64,000 nt of DNA from Acinetobacter gyllenbergii CIP 110306 = MTCC 11365 (GTDB lineage Bacteria > Pseudomonadota > Gammaproteobacteria > Pseudomonadales > Moraxellaceae), in the NCBI RefSeq assembly GCF_000413855.1, contig NZ_ATGG01000007.1, positions 62,001-126,000 on the forward strand, given 5' to 3'. Of this stretch, positions 28,863 to 37,786 are shown in pieces (positions within the stretch are counted from its first letter, which is position 1; each line of letters opens with the position of its first letter). A program made the translations under genes and the position numbers. The notes below the pieces were generated by a model. It was not told the origin of the DNA and did not search any database. It saw nothing but the letters and a program-made list of their open reading frames with translations.

Positions 28863-29726
28863 TTAGGCGTAGTGGTTGGTTTTGCTACCCCTAAACCGTT
28901 TATAGCCCCACATATACTCAGCAGGAAAACGGTTAATCATCTGTTCAACCGCTTGGTTGAGTGCAGTTGTAGCAACCTCAATATCTCGATCATATAACTG
29001 CGGATCATTCAAATCATCACAGTACACATCAAAGCCTTCTCCATCTTCACGACGGAAGCAACTTAATCCGACTAGACGACATTGGGTTTTCTGTGCCATT
29101 TTACTGGCGAGTGTGCTGGTGAGGCAGGGAATTCCGAAAAAAGGAACCACGACACCGCCAGAGGGATCAGGAACATGATCGGGTAGAATCACGCTGAAAC
29201 CGCCTTGTTTTAGATTCTTAAACAGGGCCTTTACACCAGATGCATCGGTAGGAACCAAAGTTGCATTGAGGCGTTGGCGGGCATGCAAGGCAAAAGCATT
29301 AAATCCTGAATCTTTCATGGGTTTATACATGATAGTTGGAATACCGTATTGGTGTACCCATGCATTCATCATTTCCCATGTACCCAGATGCGGTGTAATA
29401 ATCAGTGCACCTCTTGGGTCACTGAGCGCATCGGTTAATACATCCAAATGATGCACCGTATGAATCTGTTGAATGCTCCATTCAGGTGGCATTGCCCAGC
29501 ATTTTCCAGATTCAATATAACTGAGACATTGCTTGGTAACGCTTTCTCTCGCAAGCTGCTCTTTTTGTTCTAGACTCAGTTGTGGGTAAGCTAGCCCTAA
29601 ATTGACTCTGGTTTTCCACAGCATACTTTTATTGGGGTTTTGATTGATAAAGTAGGCCGCCACTTTTGCGATACTACGCAAAAATGCTAAAGGGAGAATA
29701 CGGAGTAGGGTAGTGTAAAACGACAT
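28863..29726 (-). CDS. Lipid A biosynthesis-type acyltransferase (LpxL/LpxM/HtrB family)
   Basis: The 287-aa membrane-associated enzyme carries HLGTWE (H-x4-E) near residue 113, the catalytic motif of late lipid A acyltransferases. VILPDHVPDPSGGVVVPFFG and ALNQAVEQMINRFPAEYMWGYKRFRG are the later conserved blocks. Such enzymes add secondary acyl chains to Kdo-lipid A. Its place next to the outer-core locus fits. A 73-aa membrane protein gene lies four bases upstream in the same unit. Confidence 0.85.
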   Translation of the reverse strand: MSFYTTLLRILPLAFLRSIAKVAAYFINQNPNKSMLWKTRVNLGLAYPQLSLEQKEQLARESVTKQCLSYIESGKCWAMPPEWSIQQIHTVHHLDVLTDALSDPRGALIITPHLGTWEMMNAWVHQYGIPTIMYKPMKDSGFNAFALHARQRLNATLVPTDASGVKALFKNLKQGGFSVILPDHVPDPSGGVVVPFFGIPCLTSTLASKMAQKTQCRLVGLSCFRREDGEGFDVYCDDLNDPQLYDRDIEVATTALNQAVEQMINRFPAEYMWGYKRFRGSKTNHYA

Positions 29727-29730
29727 GATC

Positions 29731-29952
29731 TTAGTCTTGCTTATCGACGTTGCCCTTAAGCACCATATAGATTAATGCGACAAAAATCAGTAAAGCACCC
29801 GCCAAGCTACTTACACAGAAGTATAAAATGCGCTGGTTGGTATCCATATTGAAGAGTTCATTGGCCAAGATGTAACGCATGAAAAACCATTGAGCAAGTG
29901 AAAATACAATAATTACAATTGCATGTCGACGTACATCAGGACGCATTGCCAT
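29731..29952 (-). CDS. Small two-span membrane protein of unknown function
   Basis: The 73-aa product has hydrophobic segments at about residues 10-28 and 42-64 and a short charged C-terminal tail. It is separated from the acyltransferase gene by four bases, so the two are almost certainly co-transcribed. I recognise no family. It could help anchor or regulate the acyltransferase, but nothing in the sequence proves this. Confidence 0.65.
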   Translation of the reverse strand: MAMRPDVRRHAIVIIVFSLAQWFFMRYILANELFNMDTNQRILYFCVSSLAGALLIFVALIYMVLKGNVDKQD

Positions 29953-30092
29953 AAGACGGATCTCTCAATAAAAAAGCAATCTATTATGCCACTAGTGGAC
30001 ATGTTCGCAAAGTATAAATCCTTATTTTACCTTTTCCTTGCGGCGCTATAATTGTTCCTCATCTCTTAAAAGCAAAGGGATGGTATAGATAT

Positions 30093-30116
30093 AAAAAACC
30101 CTGCATGGAGCAGGGT
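30093..30116 (-). terminator. aspS terminator
   Basis: On the minus strand a 7-bp GC-rich stem (30110-30116 with 30098-30104) and a 5-nt loop are followed by six T residues, 27 bp past the aspS stop. Confidence 0.88.
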
Positions 30117-30142
30117 CTTTTATTGAATCATAAACGCAGGGT

Positions 30143-31924
30143 TTATTTTTCTTCAGCTTTTGGTTTTTCGCGTAAACGAATACCTAAGTCACGTAATTGA
30201 TTTGCTTCAACTGGCGCTGGTGCTTGCGTCAAAGGACATTCAGCTGTCTTGGTTTTCGGGAATGCAATTACATCACGAATCGAAGAAGCACCTGTCATTA
30301 ACATGATTAAGCGGTCAAGACCAAATGCCAAACCACCGTGCGGAGGCGCACCGTAACGTAATGCATTCAATAAGAAGCTGAATTTCTCTTCTGCTTCTTC
30401 TTCACCAATACCTAAAGCTTCAAAAATTGCTTTTTGCATTTCTAAAGTATAGATACGAAGTGAGCCACCACCGATTTCAGTACCGTTCAGTACCATATCG
30501 TAGGCAACAGAAAGGGCTTCGCCTGGATTGCTCTTCACTTCTTCAACACTTGATTTTGGCAACGTGAATGGGTGGTGAACAGAAGTCCACTTGCCATCAT
30601 CAGTTTCTTCAAACATTGGGAAGTCAACCACCCAAAGCGGTGCCCATTCGCAAGTCGTTAGCTTCAAGTCATGACCGATTTTCACACGAAGTGCGCCCAT
30701 CGCATCATTTACAACTTTAGCTTTATCTGCACCAAAGAACACGATGTCGCCATTTTCAGCGCCAACACGTTTTAATAGATCAAGCACGATTGGCTCGATA
30801 AATTTAACGATTGGAGATTGAAGACCTTCGATACCTTTTTCAAGTTCGTTGACTTTGATGTAAGCCAAGCCTTTAGCGCCGTAGATGCCTACGAATTTAG
30901 TGTATTCGTCAATCGCACTACGTGGCAATGAACCTGCACCTGGCACACGTAAAGCGACAATACGGCCTTTAGGGTCTTTTGCAGGGCCTGCGAAGACTTT
31001 GAACTCAACGTCTTGCATCAAGTCTGCAACGTCAACCAGTTTCAATGGAATACGCATATCTGGTTTGTCAGATGCATAGTCACGCATCGCGTCGGCATAC
31101 GTCATACGTTCAAATTTATCGAATTTTACATTCAATAATTCATTGAACATTTTAACGGTTAAGCCTTCCATTAGATCCATGATGTCATCGTCACTCATGA
31201 ACGATGTTTCAACGTCGATTTGGGTAAATTCAGGCTGACGATCCGCACGTAAATCTTCGTCACGGAAACATTTCGCAATTTGGTAATAACGGTCAATACC
31301 ACCTACCATCAGCAACTGTTTAAACAATTGTGGTGATTGTGGAAGTGCGTAGAAGCTACCATTTGAAACACGGCTTGGCACTAAATAGTCGCGTGCGCCT
31401 TCTGGTGTAGCACGTGTCAAAATTGGTGTTTCAACGTCTAAGAAACCATGATCTTCGAAATAGTTACGGATCAAGTTGGTCACTTTAGAGCGGAAACGTA
31501 AGCGCTCTAACATTTCAGGACGACGGATGTCCAAGAAACGGTATTTCAAACGAATTTCTTCTGAAATATTGGTGTTTTCGTCATTCAATGGGAATGGCGG
31601 AGTATCAGAAGCTGCAAGAACTTCAATCTCTTTACCTAAAACTTCAATTTGACCACTCACCATGTTGGCATTTTCAGTACCTTCATAGCGACGACGAACA
31701 CGACCTGTAATTTTTAATACAAATTCTGAACGTGCTTTATCTGCTGTTGCGAATGCTTCAGGAGTATCTGGATCGATCACGACTTGTACAAGACCATCAC
31801 GGTCACGCATATCAAGGAAAATCACACCGCCATGGTCACGGCGACGGTGAACCCATCCGCATAAAGTCACAGTTTGATCGATTTGGGCTTCTGTTAAAGA
31901 GCCACAGTAATGAGTGCGCATCAT
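30143..31924 (-). CDS. aspS: Aspartyl-tRNA synthetase
   Basis: AspS charges tRNA-Asp. The 593-aa length and domain order are those of the bacterial enzyme. The OB-fold anticodon-binding domain has [20 protein letters not shown] at residues 22-41. Motif 2 is [16 protein letters not shown]. The GAD insertion domain lies around residues 290-420. Motif 3 is [16 protein letters not shown]. Two adjacent ATGs (31924 and 31921) could both serve. In Acinetobacter aspS marks the right edge of the outer-core locus. Confidence 0.97.
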   Translation of the reverse strand: MMRTHYCGSLTEAQIDQTVTLCGWVHRRRDHGGVIFLDMRDRDGLVQVVIDPDTPEAFATADKARSEFVLKITGRVRRRYEGTENANMVSGQIEVLGKEIEVLAASDTPPFPLNDENTNISEEIRLKYRFLDIRRPEMLERLRFRSKVTNLIRNYFEDHGFLDVETPILTRATPEGARDYLVPSRVSNGSFYALPQSPQLFKQLLMVGGIDRYYQIAKCFRDEDLRADRQPEFTQIDVETSFMSDDDIMDLMEGLTVKMFNELLNVKFDKFERMTYADAMRDYASDKPDMRIPLKLVDVADLMQDVEFKVFAGPAKDPKGRIVALRVPGAGSLPRSAIDEYTKFVGIYGAKGLAYIKVNELEKGIEGLQSPIVKFIEPIVLDLLKRVGAENGDIVFFGADKAKVVNDAMGALRVKIGHDLKLTTCEWAPLWVVDFPMFEETDDGKWTSVHHPFTLPKSSVEEVKSNPGEALSVAYDMVLNGTEIGGGSLRIYTLEMQKAIFEALGIGEEEAEEKFSFLLNALRYGAPPHGGLAFGLDRLIMLMTGASSIRDVIAFPKTKTAECPLTQAPAPVEANQLRDLGIRLREKPKAEEK

Positions 31925-32068
31925 ATTGAATTATATATCCAAACTATATTGGCTGTAGAAGGTGAATGCGTAAACAGCGCAGCACCAATGAAGGGGAGAT
32001 TATGCCTTGTTGAACGTATAGTCTCAAGTCTTAATCTTTTCAAGCGAATTTTAAACAGACGCTTTTTG

Positions 32069-32839
32069 TTAAAATGATTTTAGACGGTTGGTCCGATCTA
32101 AAAACAAGAACACTAGACAAGCCATGGTAAAGACAGTTAATCCCGCTTGTGTAAACTCATTGATCGATTTACCAATAAAAAAATAGCGCTCACTGTTCCA
32201 AAGTTCAGCACTGATATGACGGCTATAGTCTAAAACTGAAAACAGTCCATATAAGATGGACAGGATGACGCTGAGTAGAGCAAATCCTTTGAGTTTAGCT
32301 GAGACAGGATGCTGATGTTTATGACGCTTATAATAATGCCAGCACATTCTCACTAGGAACGGCAAAGCAATAATGGATGACCCGATCTGTAAGATAAAAT
32401 GTAATGGATAACGAAAACCCAGCAGTGAGATGTTCTGAGCCAGCAGTTCTTTGAAAGCAAAGCTTCGAAAATCGAGATGGGTGAGTCCATCCCAGATCAA
32501 ATGCGTGCTGATCCCCAGTATCAGCGCAAGGCAGCTGAGAAAGCTGAAAGAAATAAAATCATCCAGTGAGTGAATATTTAAAGGATCTTTGATTTCAAGA
32601 CAGCGATAGGTCACAGGGCGATAGATGAAATACCACAATAAGCAAAAGAATAAGCCAATCGGTAGATTCGGAAATAAGATACCTGACCATTGGTGGGTCA
32701 AAGTGATATTTTCTTGGGTAAATAATCGATAAAGATCAGGTGTCATACAGCCAATCGCCAAGGCTGCGACAGGCAAATGACCCTGACTTAATTTAGATAA
32801 GGGTGGGGCAAGGACTGCATGTGAAAGTGTAAAAGGCAT
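32069..32839 (-). CDS. DUF4184 family membrane protein
   Basis: The 256-aa protein begins PFTLSHAVLAPPL and continues VAALAIGCMTPDLYRL, the conserved opening of DUF4184 proteins, with their His and Asp residues. About six membrane segments follow, including LGISTHLIWDGLTH with further conserved His and Asp. The pattern resembles membrane-bound metal-dependent hydrolases, but the function is unknown. It is divergent from the zinc receptor gene, with a Zur-like palindrome between them, so zinc control of both is possible. Confidence 0.8.
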   Translation of the reverse strand: MPFTLSHAVLAPPLSKLSQGHLPVAALAIGCMTPDLYRLFTQENITLTHQWSGILFPNLPIGLFFCLLWYFIYRPVTYRCLEIKDPLNIHSLDDFISFSFLSCLALILGISTHLIWDGLTHLDFRSFAFKELLAQNISLLGFRYPLHFILQIGSSIIALPFLVRMCWHYYKRHKHQHPVSAKLKGFALLSVILSILYGLFSVLDYSRHISAELWNSERYFFIGKSINEFTQAGLTVFTMACLVFLFLDRTNRLKSF

Positions 32840-32926
32840 ATCGTTGAAAAACGACCATTCATTGAATCATGGAGAAGCAGTGTAGCAAATGTTCTTTGTT
32901 GCACTGTTTTTTATTGCAAAATAAAT

Positions 32927-32949
32927 GAAATGTTATAATATAACAAAAA
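32927..32949. promoter_or_regulatory. Zur-box-like operator
   Basis: The 23 bases GAAATGTTATAATATAACAA plus AAA agree with the gammaproteobacterial Zur consensus except in the last four positions. The core TGTTATAATATAACA is a perfect palindrome. It lies 28 bp before the znuD start codon, so zinc-bound Zur should repress the receptor. Confidence 0.75.
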
Positions 32950-32976
32950 TAACGATCGACTGATTCGAGACACGAT

Positions 32977-35055
32977 ATGTCATTTCCACAGAATATTTTG
33001 ACCTTATCTATTTTAGCTGTTGTATCTGTATCTACGTTTGCAGCAGAAAATGAGCAAGTGACAAGCTTAGAGACAATACGAATTAAAGCGCATCCACTAG
33101 AGCAAACATCGAAAGATTTTGCTGTCGCCGATACCGTAGTGGATCAAAAACGTTTACAACAGGGGGCTGTCACCATTGGTGAGGCATTGAGCAGTGAACC
33201 AGGGATTTATTCCAATCAATTTGGTGCGGGTTCAAGCCGGCCCGTGATTCGTGGGCAAGATGGGCCACGCGTAAAGGTCTTGCAAAACTCTTCTGAAAAC
33301 ATTGATGTATCGACGCTATCTCCTGATCATGCGGTCACTGTAGACCCTGCACTGGCTCAACAGGTTGAAGTGATTCGCGGACCATCGACTTTGTTATTTG
33401 GCGCTGGAACCGTGGGTGGTTTGGTGAATGTGACCGATAGTAAGATTCCAACCAAAATGCCTGAAAATGGTTATGAAGGTAATGTGGGTCTACGTTACAA
33501 CACGGGTAGTGATGAAAAGCTGGCAACTGCTGGGGTCACCGTTGCTCTGGGTGATCAAGTGGCTTTACGTGTGGAAGGTTTAAATCGTGAAGCCAATGAC
33601 TATATCGCGCCGAACTATGTGCATGAAGGTGAACGTGAACGCCGTGTCGGCAATACTTTTGCCAAAGGCGAAACAGTGAATGTTGGCCTATCTTGGATTT
33701 ATGACCGTGGCTTTACCGGAATTTCATATAGCAATCGTCAAGATAAATATGGTCTGCCTGGACATAGCCATGAATATGAGAGCTGTAGTGCCCATCTCTC
33801 TGGGCGTCCTCATTTACACTGTGGTGACCATGATCACGAAGACGGAGATGATCACGATCATGGGCATGACGATCACGACCATGATCATGCACATGAGGCA
33901 GGGCCTTGGATTGATCTGAAATCTGAGCGTTATGATGTACGTACTGAACTGAATGATCCATTTACGGGCTTTAAAAAGTTACGCGCTCAGGCCAGCTATA
34001 CTGATTATAAACATGATGAAATTGAAGAAGATACCATTGCGACTCGCTTTAAAAACAAAGGTTATGATGGTCGTTTAGAGTTGGTGCATAATCCAATTGG
34101 GCCATGGGAAGGGGTGATTGGAACCCAGTATGGTCAACAAAAATTAGAACTCACTGGTGAAGAAGCGTTCTTGGCACCAAATACGACGAAAAAGTGGAGC
34201 ATTTTTGCTTTAGAGCATGCACAGTTCAATGATGTCCATGTTGAAGTGGCAGCACGTGCAGACCAACAAAAAATTGATATTGAAGATTCGAGCAAAAAAG
34301 ATTTCGACGGTTCAGCCTTTTCTGTTTCAGGCGCTGCAAATTGGGAGTTTGCGCCCAATTACAAACTCTCTTTAGTGGCTTCACATCAAGAACGTTTACC
34401 TTTAGCGCAAGAGCTATATGCCAATGGTGGACATTTTGCGACCAATACCTATGAACTAGGTAATGATCAATTGAAGAAAGAAAAATCCAATAATGTGGAA
34501 CTCGGTTTCCATTATGACAATAACAAGTTTGATTACCATGTACATGTCTATCACAACTGGTTTGATGACTATATCTATGCCCAAACCTTAGATCGTTATA
34601 AAGATTTCCGTTTGGTGCAGTACACTCAAGATCAGGCTCGTTTCTACGGTGCTGAAGCTGAGGCAGGTTATCAGATCACAGACATGTATAAAGTCGGTGT
34701 ATTTGGTGACTATGTGCGTGGAAAAATCGACAATGAAAATGCACCGCGAGTACCAGCAGGCCGTCTAGGGACTAAAGTGAATGCTGATTTTGGCGATGGC
34801 TTTAGTGGCTCAGCAGAATACTATCATGTGTTCCAGCAAGACAAGATTGCGGCTTATGAGACCGATACTCAAAGCTATAACATGTTGAATTTAGGTGTGG
34901 CATATACAGGTAAATATAGTAAGGCTACAGATTATCGTGTATTCCTGAATGCCAATAACTTGCTGGATGATCAGGTTTATCAACATGCGTCATTCTTATC
35001 GACCATTCCACAAGTCGGGCGTAATTTCACAGTTGGGGTGAATTTTAACTTCTAA
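32977..35055 (+). CDS. znuD: TonB-dependent outer-membrane zinc receptor
   Basis: The 692-aa receptor has a signal peptide ending at about residue 22 (VSTFAAE). A plug domain follows (LSSEPGIYSNQFG, SSRPVIRGQDGPRVKVLQN, VEVIRGPSTLLFGAGTVGGLVNV), then a 22-strand-type barrel ending in an aromatic NFNF. Around residues 285-308 an external loop is packed with alternating His and Asp, as in ZnuD-type zinc receptors. The Zur-like palindrome just upstream supports a zinc role. A role with copper or heme is less likely. Confidence 0.88.
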   Translation: MSFPQNILTLSILAVVSVSTFAAENEQVTSLETIRIKAHPLEQTSKDFAVADTVVDQKRLQQGAVTIGEALSSEPGIYSNQFGAGSSRPVIRGQDGPRVKVLQNSSENIDVSTLSPDHAVTVDPALAQQVEVIRGPSTLLFGAGTVGGLVNVTDSKIPTKMPENGYEGNVGLRYNTGSDEKLATAGVTVALGDQVALRVEGLNREANDYIAPNYVHEGERERRVGNTFAKGETVNVGLSWIYDRGFTGISYSNRQDKYGLPGHSHEYESCSAHLSGRPHLHCGDHDHEDGDDHDHGHDDHDHDHAHEAGPWIDLKSERYDVRTELNDPFTGFKKLRAQASYTDYKHDEIEEDTIATRFKNKGYDGRLELVHNPIGPWEGVIGTQYGQQKLELTGEEAFLAPNTTKKWSIFALEHAQFNDVHVEVAARADQQKIDIEDSSKKDFDGSAFSVSGAANWEFAPNYKLSLVASHQERLPLAQELYANGGHFATNTYELGNDQLKKEKSNNVELGFHYDNNKFDYHVHVYHNWFDDYIYAQTLDRYKDFRLVQYTQDQARFYGAEAEAGYQITDMYKVGVFGDYVRGKIDNENAPRVPAGRLGTKVNADFGDGFSGSAEYYHVFQQDKIAAYETDTQSYNMLNLGVAYTGKYSKATDYRVFLNANNLLDDQVYQHASFLSTIPQVGRNFTVGVNFNF

Positions 35056-35076
35056 GCGAAGTTAAAATCGAATTGT

Positions 35077-35129
35077 AAAAAAGCCATTCGCCAGCAGCAT
35101 GAGATGTTGCTTCGGCGAATGGCTTTTTT
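35077..35129 (+). terminator. znuD terminator
   Basis: A long stem (GCCATTCGCC with GGCGAATGGC, extended inside by AGCA/TGCT pairing) is framed by A and T runs and followed by six T residues. Confidence 0.88.
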
Positions 35130-35192
35130 ATTGAGGAGGTGAATTGTATAGCAGCACTTTATGAATGAAGCTAACTCGATCGCAAGCATTTT

Positions 35193-35513
35193 TTAGGATG
35201 TTCGCGATTTTAACCATATCCCCACTTCTTGTAATACATCGACCAGTTTCTTTAGGTGTTGACCTTCAGCCGTGATGGAATATTCAACTTTGACAGGAAC
35301 CTGTGCATACACTTCTCTTAAAACAAAACCTTCTTCTTCTAAAAATCGTAGCTCTAAGGTCAGCATCCTTTGCGATATATTCGGAATTACTCGGCGTAGT
35401 TCATTGAAACGCATTGGTTTCTCTAACAGAAACGAAATAATAAGCATGCGCCAACGACCACCTAATACCGTCATTGCTTCTTCAACTGAACATCCTGAAA
35501 TATTATCTTTCAT
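35193..35513 (-). CDS. HxlR-family winged-helix regulator
   Basis: The 106-aa protein has the HxlR pattern. CSVEEAMTVLGGRWRMLIISFLL at residues 8-30 is followed by RFNELRRVIPNISQRMLTLELRFLEEEGFVLREVY, the recognition helix and wing. Members often sense aldehydes, quinones or disulfide stress through a cysteine near the N-terminus, and Cys8 is in that place. It is divergent from an AhpD-like gene 93 bp away, which is the probable target. Confidence 0.88.
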   Translation of the reverse strand: MKDNISGCSVEEAMTVLGGRWRMLIISFLLEKPMRFNELRRVIPNISQRMLTLELRFLEEEGFVLREVYAQVPVKVEYSITAEGQHLKKLVDVLQEVGIWLKSRTS

Positions 35514-35606
35514 GATACATCTAAGTATATAAAAGTTACCTATATAACAAAATAATGCCTAATTTACAATTTATACCACATCCTGAATAATGATTTTTCC
35601 TTCGAT

Positions 35607-36038
35607 ATGAGTGATGTGATGATGGACTATAAAGACATTGCAAAAAAAACCATTCAGCATTTGTACGCCGCACATGCTTCGATCAGATCCTCAGGGATAG
35701 ATCCCAGTTTGATTGCTTTAGCTGAGTTATATGTTTCCCAAATCAATGGCTGTGCCTATTGCTGTGCCTATCATGCACAAGAGTTGAGAGACATGGGCGT
35801 TGCACCCGCGCTAATTGATAAAATTCCAGGTTATAAACATTCAAATGCCTTTTCAGAGAAACAAAGTTTGGTCTTGGCGTGGGCAGAAGCAATGACCCAT
35901 TTATCTGATCAGCTTGAGTCGATTAAAAGCCAGTTGCCTATGCATTTTAATGACAGGGAAATTGTTGAGTTGACCAGTAGTATTGCCTTGATGGGTGGCT
36001 TAAATCGATTAAGAATCGCCTTGGGGGAGAAAGTTTAG
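35607..36038 (+). CDS. AhpD-like carboxymuconolactone decarboxylase family protein
   Basis: The 143-aa protein contains LYVSQINGCAYCCAYHAQELRDMG, with C-x2-C-x3-H, the redox and proton-relay motif of AhpD-type alkylhydroperoxidases. LVLAWAEAMTHLS and the C-terminal MGGLNRLRIAL complete the family pattern. It probably reduces a peroxide or disulfide substrate. The start is uncertain: ATGs at 35607, 35619 and 35622 are in frame and none has a good ribosome site. The divergent HxlR regulator likely controls it. Confidence 0.82.
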   Translation: MSDVMMDYKDIAKKTIQHLYAAHASIRSSGIDPSLIALAELYVSQINGCAYCCAYHAQELRDMGVAPALIDKIPGYKHSNAFSEKQSLVLAWAEAMTHLSDQLESIKSQLPMHFNDREIVELTSSIALMGGLNRLRIALGEKV

Positions 36039-36176
36039 CTCTTTTTAATATGTCACGCTGGAGTGATGTTGCACGATTAGTTGGAGTAATAGCTTTGTTA
36101 GAGCCTATCTGGATACACTTAATTGAATTTTAATTCTGTAAACAATCACTAAATTAGCATTGAAAAATCAAAGCAT

Positions 36177-36214
36177 AAGCTCTAGCCTTAAACCATTAGG
36201 CTAGGGCTTTTTTT
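36177..36214 (+). terminator. Terminator after the AhpD-like gene
   Basis: A 12-bp stem with one G-T pair (36177-36188 with 36198-36209) and a 9-nt loop runs into a string of T residues. It ends only six bases before the annotated start of the next gene. Confidence 0.85.
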
Positions 36215-36220
36215 GTTTAT

Positions 36221-37684
36221 ATGCGCATCTTCCAACGAATTCATCGGAAATTAAACTGGTCAGGTCGACGTTACATGGCAGTCATATTGTGTATTTTTGC
36301 GATTGGATACATTGCTTCGGCAATTTATCACAGCGTAAAACCACTCCCAAAAGGATTGGATTTTACCGGTCAGTTGCGTCATGCCAATGTGAAATTCTTG
36401 GCCGATCAGACCTATATCGATGCACAGGGCCAACAACACGTTGACCAGCATATCTTCAAAGAAGTGTTTCAGTTGATTGATCAGGCACAGAGTACCATTG
36501 TGCTGGATATGTTCTTGTTTAATCAGGAAGTAGGGAAATCCAAGGTCAAACAATTTCCTTTGATGCAGGAGCTCACTGATGCCTTAATCGTAAAGCGTCG
36601 TTTGCATCCAAATGTCGAAGTTGTGGTGATTACCGATCCGATTAATTCGGTCTATGGTGGGCTAACACCAAAGCATTATCTGCAGTTGCGTCAAGCGGGC
36701 GTAGATGTGATTGAGACAAATTTAAAGCCTTTACGTGCTTCAAATCCGCTTTGGTCTGGTTTTTGGTATATCTGCTGTCAAAACTTAGGTAATAATCCTG
36801 AGGGCGGTTGGTTAAGCAGTCCGTTTGGCAATGATAAAATTACCTTACGGAGTTATTTAGAGCTTTTTAATTTCAAAGCCAATCACCGTAAAACCTTGGT
36901 GGTTGATACTGTGGATGGCTGGAAAAGCTTGGTGACTTCTGCCAATCCACATGACGGTAGTTCGCATCATAGCAATGTGGCCTTGGTGGTGGATGGTCCA
37001 ACAGCGATTGATGTGTTGCAAACTGAACAAGCAGTGGCCAATATGTCTGATGGTTCTAGCCCATTTGTGATTATGGGCGGACTTGCCGAAGATAAAACAT
37101 TACCGCAAGTGCAAGTCCTAACCGAAAAAGCCATTTATGATGCCGTTGTGAAAATGATTGAAACCGCCAAGAGCAAAGAGCATCTAGATATGGCGATGTT
37201 CTATTTATCGGAACGCAATATCATTGATGCACTCAAGCAGGCGCAGCAACGTGGTGTCAACATTCGTATTATGCTTGACCCCAATAAAGATGCGTTTGGT
37301 CGTCAAAAGAATGGCATTCCCAATCGTCAAGTGGCTTCGGAGCTGAATGCAGTTGGTATACCAGTTCGCTGGTGTGATACCCGTGGCGAACAATGCCACA
37401 GTAAAATGCTACTCAAATATAATGCTCAGCAAGCGGAGATTATCCTCGGCTCTGCCAACTTAACCGCACGCAACTTAAAAAATTATAATCTTGAAACCGA
37501 TATGCGCGTGATTGGTGCAGCACAAGCGCCAGTTTTTAAAGATGCAGGGCTGTATTTTGATGCAGCATGGACAAATGCCAATGGCCGTCAAATCACCGTG
37601 GATTATGCAAAATATGCCGATGAGTCAAAAGCGAAATACTGGCTGTATCGTTTTATGGAATGGTCGGGTTTATCGACCTTCTAG
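36221..37684 (+). CDS. Phospholipase D-like protein with one degenerate HKD motif
   Basis: The 487-aa protein has a basic N-terminus and a membrane anchor at about residues 18-38, then two PLD domains. The first catalytic motif is complete (H222-x-K224-x4-D229, in NHRKTLVVD). The second reads HSKMLLKY (H393, K395), with Tyr400 where Asp is expected, followed by the normal GSANLTARNL. Family members hydrolyse phospholipids or make cardiolipin. The start directly follows a terminator and has no ribosome site. An ATG at 36275 is an alternative. Confidence 0.75.
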   Translation: MRIFQRIHRKLNWSGRRYMAVILCIFAIGYIASAIYHSVKPLPKGLDFTGQLRHANVKFLADQTYIDAQGQQHVDQHIFKEVFQLIDQAQSTIVLDMFLFNQEVGKSKVKQFPLMQELTDALIVKRRLHPNVEVVVITDPINSVYGGLTPKHYLQLRQAGVDVIETNLKPLRASNPLWSGFWYICCQNLGNNPEGGWLSSPFGNDKITLRSYLELFNFKANHRKTLVVDTVDGWKSLVTSANPHDGSSHHSNVALVVDGPTAIDVLQTEQAVANMSDGSSPFVIMGGLAEDKTLPQVQVLTEKAIYDAVVKMIETAKSKEHLDMAMFYLSERNIIDALKQAQQRGVNIRIMLDPNKDAFGRQKNGIPNRQVASELNAVGIPVRWCDTRGEQCHSKMLLKYNAQQAEIILGSANLTARNLKNYNLETDMRVIGAAQAPVFKDAGLYFDAAWTNANGRQITVDYAKYADESKAKYWLYRFMEWSGLSTF

Positions 37685-37715
37685 TTGGCTCTCGGACATA
37701 AGCGGATAGAAGGCA

Positions 37716-37756
37716 TTCTAAATACATTAATATATTGAATATTAATGTATTTAGAA
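37716..37756. repeat. Perfect 18-bp AT-rich inverted repeat
   Basis: Positions 37716-37733 pair without mismatch with 37739-37756 across a 5-nt loop. It lies between the PLD-like and Sel1-repeat genes, both on the plus strand. No T-run follows, so it is not a standard terminator. Confidence 0.8.
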
Positions 37757-37786
37757 GCTAGACAATATAAAAATGGACAATAATAA

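Noticed and set aside
36177..36220. Riboswitch-like leader before the PLD-like gene
   Set aside because: The hairpin fits a simple terminator of the AhpD-like gene, and no upstream aptamer-like structure is visible.
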